Source: HIMB59 sp038124765 (GTDB taxonomy: Bacteria; Pseudomonadota; Alphaproteobacteria; HIMB59). Taken from it: a DNA stretch of 19,413 bases. The notes beneath the pieces were generated by a model, which saw only the letters and a list, made by a program, of their open reading frames with translations, had not been told where the DNA came from and made no database searches. The stretch covers positions 1 to 19,413 of the forward strand of contig JAYPCO010000019.1 in NCBI GenBank assembly GCA_038124765.1, read 5' to 3'. This document shows, in pieces, positions 14,424 through 19,413 of the stretch (within the stretch, counting starts at the first letter, position 1; each line of letters starts with the position of its first letter). Both the position numbers and the translations under genes were made by a program.

Positions 14424-16547
14424 ATGTCTCAGATACACTATTTACAATTAGTTTTATTTGCTGCGGCTGCAGCGATAATTTTTGGTATTTTTACCACATA
14501 TAAAATTCTTAATTTGGACCAAGGTACTAAAAAAATGGTTCAAATCGCAAATGCAATCCAAGAGGGAGCAAAAGCATACTTAAATCGTCAATATACAACT
14601 ATTGCGATAGTGGGCGCTGTTATCTTTATTGGTTTTTTTATTATTCCATTTGAAAATACATTCGATGTGCCAGTTGGTTTTTTAATTGGTGCTGTTTTAT
14701 CGGGCCTCGCTGGTTATATAGGTATGAATGTATCTGTCAGAGCAAATGTGATCACTGCTCAAGCTTCTAGTGTATCTTTAAAAAAAGGTTTATCAGTTGC
14801 TTTTAATGCAGGATCAGTTACCGGACTTTTAGTAGTTGGTTTAGCTCTTGCGGGTATAGCAGGTTATTTTTACTACCTATATTTTGGTTTAGGTAGAGAG
14901 GGAAGAGAATTAATTGAGCCTTTAGTAGCTTTAGGTTTTGGATCTTCTTTGATTTCTATTTTTGCAAGACTTGGAGGAGGTATCTTTACAAAAGGCGCTG
15001 ACGTTGGTGCTGACCTTGTTGGTAAGGTAGAAAAAGATATCCCAGAAGATGATCCAAGAAATCCAGCTGTGATTGCTGATAACGTAGGAGATAACGTAGG
15101 TGATTGTGCCGGGATGGCAGCTGACTTATTTGAGACATATGTTGTATCAATTGTTGCAACAATGGTTCTTGCAATTATCTTTCAAGGTAGTGTCACTGAT
15201 CTTACAATTTATCCTCTTTTAATTGCTGGCTCTAGTATTTTTGCATCTATTATAGGTTCACAGTTTGTATCTGTTTCAGGACCTAAGTCATCAATTATGG
15301 GTGCTTTATATAAAGGTTTTTTTGCAACCTTAGGTGTTTCCGTATTCTTATTTGCTCTAATTACTCATTTCGCAATTGGATTTGATAAATACATGACAGT
15401 CGGAAGTAATTTTTATACTGGAATGGATTTATTCCTTTGCGCTGTATATGGCTTGGTTATTACTTTAGCAATCGTTTTTGTAACTGAGTATTATACTAGT
15501 ACAGAATACAGACCTGTTAAAAGTGTAGCGGAAGCTTCACAAACTGGCCATGCAACTAACATTATCCAAGGTTTAGCGATGGGTATGGAATCCACTGCTG
15601 TTCCAGTTCTTATTATTGTCGCTGGTATTGGTGTTACTTATGCTACGGCTGGTTTATTTGGTATTGCTATCGCAGTTACCTCCATGCTTGCTTTAGCAGG
15701 TATGGTTGTTGCTTTAGATGCTTACGGACCAGTGACCGATAACGCAGGTGGTATCGCTGAAATGTCAGGTTTAAAAAAGAGCGTTAGAACTGTAACAGAC
15801 GCTCTAGATGCAGTGGGAAATACAACTAAAGCTGTTACTAAAGGTTATGCAATTGGTTCAGCTGGATTAGGCGCACTTGTTTTATTTGCAGCTTATACTG
15901 AAGATTTAAAGTTTTTCAAACAATCTACTGGTAACTCTGCATTTGATGTTTCTTTTGACCTATCACAACCATATGTAATTATTGGTTTGCTATTGGGTGG
16001 TCTCCTTCCGTATTTATTCAGTGCTTTAAGTATGACTGCTGTGGGAAGGGCTGCTGGTTCAGTTGTTGTAGAAGTGAGACAGCAATTTAAAGATAAAAAA
16101 GAAATTATGTCCGGCAAAGATAAACCTGACTATGGTAGATGTGTGGATATTTTGACAAAAGCAGCTATCAAAGAAATGATCGTCCCATCTCTTCTTCCTG
16201 TTTTATCTCCAATTGTAGTTTTCTTTGGAGTTTTCTATTTAACAGGTAGTGCTAACACAGCCTTCCAAGCTCTAGGAGCATTGTTGATTGGTGTGATTGT
16301 TACAGGTTTCTTCGTTGCTATCTCCATGACCGCAGGTGGTGGTGCATGGGATAATGCTAAAAAATACATCGAAGATGGCAACCTAGGCGGTAAAGGAAGT
16401 GAGACTCATAAGGCTTCTGTGACTGGAGATACAGTTGGCGACCCTTATAAAGACACTGCAGGACCTGCTGTTAACCCAATGATTAAAATCACTAATATTG
16501 TAGCAATACTTCTATTATCGATTGTTGTTCACTTAGGGATATTTTAA
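14424..16547 (+). CDS. hppA: K+-independent H+-translocating membrane pyrophosphatase
   Basis: This inner-membrane pump couples hydrolysis of pyrophosphate to proton export, saving energy from biosynthetic reactions such as tRNA charging. The 707-residue, strongly hydrophobic protein has the expected many-helix topology. The first substrate motif, DVGADLVGKVEKDIPEDDPRNP, is split around 193-214 and followed by DNVGDNVGDCAGMAADLFE (219-237). The second is DAYGPVTDNAGGIAEM at 432-447, and the last is the TGDTVGDPYKDTAGPA region near residue 670. Residue 469 in GNTTKAVTKGYA is Lys, the state that marks K+-independent proton pumps; K+-dependent forms have Ala there. The gene lies 31 bases after nusB and overlaps bamE tail-to-tail by three bases. 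Confidence 0.97.
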   Translation: MSQIHYLQLVLFAAAAAIIFGIFTTYKILNLDQGTKKMVQIANAIQEGAKAYLNRQYTTIAIVGAVIFIGFFIIPFENTFDVPVGFLIGAVLSGLAGYIGMNVSVRANVITAQASSVSLKKGLSVAFNAGSVTGLLVVGLALAGIAGYFYYLYFGLGREGRELIEPLVALGFGSSLISIFARLGGGIFTKGADVGADLVGKVEKDIPEDDPRNPAVIADNVGDNVGDCAGMAADLFETYVVSIVATMVLAIIFQGSVTDLTIYPLLIAGSSIFASIIGSQFVSVSGPKSSIMGALYKGFFATLGVSVFLFALITHFAIGFDKYMTVGSNFYTGMDLFLCAVYGLVITLAIVFVTEYYTSTEYRPVKSVAEASQTGHATNIIQGLAMGMESTAVPVLIIVAGIGVTYATAGLFGIAIAVTSMLALAGMVVALDAYGPVTDNAGGIAEMSGLKKSVRTVTDALDAVGNTTKAVTKGYAIGSAGLGALVLFAAYTEDLKFFKQSTGNSAFDVSFDLSQPYVIIGLLLGGLLPYLFSALSMTAVGRAAGSVVVEVRQQFKDKKEIMSGKDKPDYGRCVDILTKAAIKEMIVPSLLPVLSPIVVFFGVFYLTGSANTAFQALGALLIGVIVTGFFVAISMTAGGGAWDNAKKYIEDGNLGGKGSETHKASVTGDTVGDPYKDTAGPAVNPMIKITNIVAILLLSIVVHLGIF

Positions 16548-16870
16548 TTTATATCAATTTCTTCAACGGACCTTAAAACATTGTTTTCAAACTTTAGTTT
16601 TAAGGTCTTGTTGTAGATAGTTTTTTTAAAAGAAGCATTACCTTGTTCCTTGACAAGGTTATAAATCCACAAGTTCCCGGAATTTTCTTGAACTAAAGGA
16701 GAGCCAATTAACTTTGATATATTCTCTTTAGTATACTCTTGAGATTGATAATTTTGTTTAATTTCATTTAAGCTATTTTCTGAAACCCCTGAAAAATATA
16801 ATTCCTTGGAACAGCTACTGATAAATATGACCGAAATTAGACTTATAGATAAAACAAAACCTTTAAACAT
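16544..16870 (-). CDS. bamE: Outer membrane assembly lipoprotein BamE (SmpA/OmlA family)
   Basis: BamE is a small lipoprotein of the BAM complex that inserts beta-barrel proteins into the outer membrane. From the ATG at 16870 it has 108 residues. A hydrophobic signal peptide runs to Ser19 and ends in the lipobox FISSC, with Cys20 as the lipidated residue. The mature part has the family core: KENISKLIGSPLV, where BamE typically has a Leu-Gly-x-Pro turn, then LWIYNL and a late beta-strand KLKFENNVLRSVE. A GTG two codons upstream (16876) is a less likely start. It is the only minus-strand gene here. A position before a divergent plsX is usual in alphaproteobacteria. Its coding end contains an 11-bp inverted repeat. 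Confidence 0.88.
   Translation of the reverse strand: MFKGFVLSISLISVIFISSCSKELYFSGVSENSLNEIKQNYQSQEYTKENISKLIGSPLVQENSGNLWIYNLVKEQGNASFKKTIYNKTLKLKFENNVLRSVEEIDIN
16569..16607. repeat. Perfect 11-bp inverted repeat, candidate hppA 3' hairpin/terminator
   Basis: GACCTTAAAAC (16569-16579) and its exact reverse complement GTTTTAAGGTC (16597-16607) are separated by 17 bases. The repeat lies 22 bases past the hppA stop, entirely within the coding end of bamE on the other strand. In the plus-strand RNA it would form an 11-bp stem, extendable by a G-U pair. It is not followed at once by a T-run, although a seven-T run occurs at about 16621-16627. A role as terminator or 3' stabiliser of hppA mRNA is inferred; the sequence shows only the repeat. 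Confidence 0.6.
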
Positions 16871-16932
16871 ATTCACAATAAAAACAAATAAGGTATAAGG
16901 TTGTTGAAAGCAATATTAATAATTTAATTTTG

Positions 16933-17937
16933 ATGAATAAAATAATTGTTAATTTAGATTTACATGGGGGTGATTTTGCACCTTTATCGGTAATTGAAGG
17001 AGCTAGAATTGCTTTAGCAAAGCACAGTAATCTAGTTTTTAGACTTCATGCCGATCAACCTACTTATAATCTATATTCAAAAAAGTATTCAGATGTTTTT
17101 GAAAAAAATGAGTGGATTGAATGTGAAAATTTTATCCCTCCTGAAATGAAACCTAGCGAGGCTCTAAAAAAAGAAAATAGAAAAAGTTCTATGTCGAATG
17201 CCATAGCTTCACTAAAAGATAATAAGGATCAAATAACTGTGTCTGCAGGGAATACAGGTGCTATGTTAGCCTATTCCACAATATATCTTCGAACAATTGA
17301 AAATATCTCAAGACCGGCAATTGCATCACTTTTCCCTTCCAAGTTACATCCAGTTTGTTTTTTAGATTTAGGGGCTAACTCGGAATGCGATGCAAAAAAT
17401 CTTCATGATTTTGCCTTGATGGGAAGCACTTACTATAAAATCTTATACCCAAATAGTGACTGTAAAGTTTCGTTATTAAATATTGGCTCTGAGGAGTTAA
17501 AAGGTAACAAGGTAATTCAAGAAGCAAGTGAACTTTTAAAAGATGATAGTAGTATAAATTATCAAGGTTTTATTGAAGCAAATGAGATTACCTCTACAGA
17601 TAAACATATTATCGTTACTGATGGTTTTTCTGGAAATATAGCCCTCAAAACTGCTGAAGGCGTATCAGAATTTATTACTAGTTCTTTAAAAAATAACTTA
17701 ACCTCTTCTTTCTATTCTAAGTTTTTATCCTACTTATTAAAAAATAATTTTAAAAAATTTAAGAACTCTATTGACCCTAGGAATTTTAATGGAGGTATAT
17801 TTATTGGCGTCAATGGAATAGTTATAAAGAGTCATGGCAATGCAGACTCTCATTCTTTTGCTAATGCAATTGATTTTGGTGTTAAATGCATTAAGGCGGA
17901 TTTATTAAACCAAATTAAAAAAAATGTCTCAAAATAA
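16933..17937 (+). CDS. plsX: Phosphate acyltransferase PlsX
   Basis: PlsX converts acyl-ACP to acyl-phosphate, the first step of phospholipid synthesis by the PlsX/PlsY route. The 334-residue protein has the family marks: the N-terminal Gly-Gly-Asp-x-Ala-Pro (LDLHGGDFAP), VSAGNTGAMLA at about 103-113, FLDLGANSECD, a Gly-Ser-Glu-Glu-Leu-Lys-Gly segment, VTDGFSGNIALKTAEG, and the terminal GVNGIVIKSHGNAD. The usual N-terminal AlaMet before Gly-Gly-Asp is LeuHis here. An adjacent TTG at 16930 precedes the ATG, and I take the ATG. The end overlaps ihfA by 14 bases. In most alphaproteobacteria fabH sits between these two genes and is missing here. Confidence 0.95.
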   Translation: MNKIIVNLDLHGGDFAPLSVIEGARIALAKHSNLVFRLHADQPTYNLYSKKYSDVFEKNEWIECENFIPPEMKPSEALKKENRKSSMSNAIASLKDNKDQITVSAGNTGAMLAYSTIYLRTIENISRPAIASLFPSKLHPVCFLDLGANSECDAKNLHDFALMGSTYYKILYPNSDCKVSLLNIGSEELKGNKVIQEASELLKDDSSINYQGFIEANEITSTDKHIIVTDGFSGNIALKTAEGVSEFITSSLKNNLTSSFYSKFLSYLLKNNFKKFKNSIDPRNFNGGIFIGVNGIVIKSHGNADSHSFANAIDFGVKCIKADLLNQIKKNVSK

Positions 17938-18199
17938 AATAACTAGAGAGTCTTTAGCTAATGAAATTTCAAAAGAATTTGGCATTGCTTATTCTACTGC
18001 TTATAAAAAAATAGATAATTTATTAAATATTTGGTCACAATGTTTTTTAAATAATGACTTATCAATTTCCTCTTTAGGTACTTTTCAAGTGAAAGAAAAA
18101 AATAGTAGAATTGGCAGGAATCCTAAGACAAAGGAGGAACATATTATTGAACCCAGAAGAGTCATAAGTTTCAAAAAATCCAAAAAATTAAAATTATGA
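17924..18199 (+). CDS. ihfA: Integration host factor subunit alpha (HU/IHF family)
   Basis: This is a small DNA-bending protein of the HU/IHF family, 91 residues long. Residues 4-45 form the helical dimerisation part. The DNA-binding arm follows: LSISSLGTFQVKEKNSRIGRNPKT at about 46-69 (in two parts, with the invariant Arg-x-Gly-Arg-Asn-Pro), then IIEPRRVISFKKSKKLK. The Pro in GRNPKT is the residue that intercalates into DNA. Assignment to the alpha subunit rests mainly on position between plsX and the merR-type gene, a conserved alphaproteobacterial arrangement. Sequence alone would also allow IHF beta or HU. It overlaps plsX by 14 bases and the next gene by four (ATGA). Confidence 0.87.
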   Translation: MSQNKITRESLANEISKEFGIAYSTAYKKIDNLLNIWSQCFLNNDLSISSLGTFQVKEKNSRIGRNPKTKEEHIIEPRRVISFKKSKKLKL

Positions 18200-18504
18200 G
18201 TAAAAATTACTACAATATCGATGAGATTTCTCAAATTATTGGCGAACATAAACATACAATTCGATTTTGGGAATCTAGGATATCAAAATTAAAAGTACTT
18301 AGAACCCACTCTGGTCATCGACTTTATGACTATGAAAACCTTCTTTTACTTAAAAAAATTAAACAATTATTAGATGTTCAGAAATTGACTCTAGATGGAG
18401 TAGAGGGTTATCTTTCAAAATCTAAGGTTAAAAATCATTCTAATAGTGATAAAATCAAAGGTGAATTAAAGGATTTATTAAATCTTCTAAGAAAATCCAA
18501 TTAA
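18196..18504 (+). CDS. MerR-type helix-turn-helix transcriptional regulator
   Basis: The 102-residue protein has a winged-helix MerR DNA-binding domain at about 6-75. YNIDEISQIIGEHKHTIRFWE, seen in two parts, is the helix-turn-helix and the start of the wing. The wing contains HSGHRLYDYENLLLLKKIKQLL, also in two parts, the typical Arg-x-Tyr-x3-Asp pattern. The short C-terminal part has a helical Lys-rich tail and no metal-binding cysteines, so it is not a metal sensor of the classical kind. Such a merR gene directly after ihfA is conserved in alphaproteobacteria, and its targets are generally unknown. It starts within the end of ihfA (ATGA overlap), and its stop is one base before tRNA-Pro. 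Confidence 0.88.
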   Translation: MSKNYYNIDEISQIIGEHKHTIRFWESRISKLKVLRTHSGHRLYDYENLLLLKKIKQLLDVQKLTLDGVEGYLSKSKVKNHSNSDKIKGELKDLLNLLRKSN

Positions 18505-18505
18505 T

Positions 18506-18582
18506 CGGGGGTTAGCTCAGTCTGGTAGAGTGCACGTCTGGGGGGCGTGAGGTCGCTGGTTCAAGTCCAGTACCCCCGACCA
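18506..18582 (+). tRNA. tRNA-Pro (anticodon GGG)
   Basis: This is a 77-nt tRNA with encoded CCA. The acceptor stem CGGGGGT (18506-18512) pairs fully with ACCCCCG (18572-18578), with discriminator A18579 and CCA at 18580-18582. The C1-G72 pair and A73 are hallmarks of bacterial tRNA-Pro. The D arm has GCTC and GAGT around a GG-containing loop. The anticodon stem CACGT/GCGTG encloses CTGGGGG, giving anticodon GGG at 18540-18542. The T arm has GGTTCAAGTCC. It starts one base after the stop codon of the merR-type gene, so it probably matures from the plsX-ihfA-merR transcript. Confidence 0.96.
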
Positions 18583-18600
18583 TAAATTAATTCTTATCTG

Positions 18601-18652
18601 TTGATAATCTTTTCTTATTAGCTGTACACTTATTAATAAGTTAGGGTAAAAT
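18601..18652 (+). promoter_or_regulatory. Putative promoter region of the substrate-binding protein gene
   Basis: Two overlapping sigma70-like readings exist: TTGATA (18601-18606), 18 nt, TACACT (18625-18630); and TGTACA (18623-18628), 18 nt, TAAAAT (18647-18652). A 7-bp inverted repeat, CTTATTA (18614-18620) and TAATAAG (18634-18640), brackets the palindrome TGTACA. This could be an operator or a weak tRNA-Pro terminator. The candidates are modest matches, but a promoter is expected here because the following gene is functionally unrelated and has a strong ribosome-binding site. Confidence 0.35.
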
Positions 18653-18665
18653 CTAATATTATCTT

Positions 18666-18671
18666 AGGAGG
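18666..18671 (+). promoter_or_regulatory. Strong Shine-Dalgarno sequence of the substrate-binding protein gene
   Basis: AGGAGG lies five bases before the ATG at 18677. It is the best Shine-Dalgarno match in the window and fixes the start codon. It suggests high expression, which fits a periplasmic binding protein in an oligotroph. Confidence 0.8.
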
Positions 18672-18676
18672 AAACT

Positions 18677-19413
18677 ATGAGAAAAATCTTAACATCTTTA
18701 TTAGTGCTTCTTTTTCTATCTATTGGTTACTCATCTCAAGCTAAATCAATTCGAATTGCTTTAGCAGAGCCACCATCAGATGAACTAGCAGCATTTTTTG
18801 TTGCTCTTGATAGGGCAAAAGCTAATGGCTTAGAATATGAGTGGACAGCATTTGCAGATGAAGAACTTGCTATTCAATCTGTCTTAAGTGGTCAAATGGA
18901 TATAGGATTTGGAACGCCTTATTCTGCAATGCAGAAATCAAAGGCACCAATTAGAATTATTTTCCAGTTGTCGAAGCTTAAGTTCTTTCCTGTTACTACA
19001 AAAGACTACAGTAAACTAGAGGATCTAAACGGTGAGCCAATTCTATTACACTCAAGAGGCGGCGGAACTGACTCTATTGCGAATGTCATTGAAGACAAAC
19101 TTGGTATCAAGTTTGGTGAGCGATCATATATTTCTGGTTCTGCAAACAGAGTAGCTGCATTACTAGCAAATCAAGCGAAAGCAACAATCATCGATCTATC
19201 AAATAAAAACAAGATCATGGCATCACATGGTGACCAGTTTAATACACTTCCAATGTTTGATGTCGATGCAAGTGATGAAGCATTATTTGCTAATTTAGAT
19301 TGGATTAAAGCGAATGCTGACTCTGTTGATATTTTTGTAAGTGCTCTATTGAGCGTTTATAGAGATATGGCAAAAGATCCAACTATGGTTAGAAGAGAAA
19401 CTAACCCTGATGG
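18677..19413 (+). CDS. ABC transporter periplasmic substrate-binding protein, NMT1/SsuA type (partial, runs off the end)
   Basis: The frame is open from the ATG to the window end, giving 245 residues without a stop, so the 3' end is missing. Residues 1-22 form a Sec signal peptide: basic Arg2-Lys3, a Leu-rich core, then Ser-Gln-Ala before Lys23. The mature protein starts SIRIALAEPPSDELAAFF and continues with AIQSVLSGQMDIGFGTPYSA at about 70-89, then the SRGGGTDSI and GSANRVAALLANQAKATI segments. These are typical of NMT1/SsuA/TauA-like binding proteins that deliver nitrate, sulfonates, taurine, thiamine precursors or aromatics to an ABC importer. I cannot name the substrate. Permease and ATPase genes would be expected beyond the window. 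It has its own promoter and a strong ribosome-binding site. Confidence 0.85.
   Translation, partial: MRKILTSLLVLLFLSIGYSSQAKSIRIALAEPPSDELAAFFVALDRAKANGLEYEWTAFADEELAIQSVLSGQMDIGFGTPYSAMQKSKAPIRIIFQLSKLKFFPVTTKDYSKLEDLNGEPILLHSRGGGTDSIANVIEDKLGIKFGERSYISGSANRVAALLANQAKATIIDLSNKNKIMASHGDQFNTLPMFDVDASDEALFANLDWIKANADSVDIFVSALLSVYRDMAKDPTMVRRETNPD

Noticed and set aside
15079..15105. Short tandem-like repeat in hppA
   Set aside because: It encodes the repeated Asp-Asn-Val-Gly motif invariant in membrane pyrophosphatases, not a DNA repeat element.
1357..16117. Antisense open frames of 60-101 codons within gatB, dapA, spoT, pdxJ, lepB, glyA, nrdR and hppA
   Set aside because: All lie opposite strongly conserved genes, have no recognisable domains and are expected by chance from codon use.
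16538..16555. Small inverted repeat GATAT/ATATC across the hppA and bamE stops
   Set aside because: Only five AT-rich base pairs; the nearby 11-bp repeat is a far better candidate.
1..19413. Search for CRISPR arrays, insertion sequences, prophage, toxin-antitoxin, defence or secondary-metabolite systems
   Set aside because: No spaced direct repeats, transposase or integrase motifs or unknown gene clusters were seen; nearly every coding region belongs to a known core family.

Overview
The window is ordinary chromosomal housekeeping DNA from a very AT-rich, gene-dense alphaproteobacterium. Three runs of genes in typical alphaproteobacterial order support this: dapA-smpB and rpoZ-spoT-pdxJ-acpS-lepB-rnc-recO; rpiB-glyA-nrdR-ribD-ribE-ribBA-ribH-nusB; and hppA/bamE-plsX-ihfA-merR-tRNA-Pro. 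Low GC (about one third by eye), overlapping or abutting genes, few Shine-Dalgarno sequences, frequent TTG starts and a K+-independent proton-pumping pyrophosphatase suggest a streamlined marine lineage such as SAR11 or AEGEAN-169/HIMB59. I cannot choose between these without a tree.

Layout. 1-1663: the end of gatA overlaps gatB (Asp/Glu-tRNA amidotransferase). 1669-1853: promoter region and tRNA-Ser(GCU). 1917-3230: dapA and smpB abut exactly. 3261-10477: rpoZ, bifunctional spoT/rel, pdxJ, acpS, lepB, rnc, recO, rpiB and glyA form a nearly gapless plus-strand series, probably one or two transcripts. 10481-14392: nrdR, then the riboflavin genes ribD, ribE, ribBA and ribH, then a divergent nusB. 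14424-16547: hppA. 16544-16870: bamE on the minus strand, tail-to-tail with hppA and the only minus-strand gene. 16933-18582: plsX, ihfA, a MerR-type regulator and tRNA-Pro(GGG) in a tight series. 18677 to the window end: a secreted NMT1/SsuA-type substrate-binding protein of an ABC transporter, cut off by the window edge.

Together the genes cover charging of Gln/Asn tRNAs, lysine and cell-wall precursor synthesis, ribosome rescue, RNA polymerase omega and (p)ppGpp control, vitamins B6 and B2, ACP activation, protein export, RNA processing, one-carbon metabolism, energy recovery from pyrophosphate, outer-membrane assembly and phospholipid initiation.

I see no CRISPR array, insertion sequence, prophage, toxin-antitoxin pair or recognisable new system. 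The points worth a second look are smaller. Genes expected inside conserved blocks are absent (era, fabH, probably thiL). Several proteins have altered metal-site or catalytic-site motifs (NrdR, RibD, RNase III, the GTP cyclohydrolase II half of RibBA). rpoZ has a promoter that would give a leaderless mRNA. A perfect 11-bp inverted repeat sits inside the 3' coding end of bamE, just past the hppA stop. An inverted repeat lies in the tRNA-Ser promoter region.
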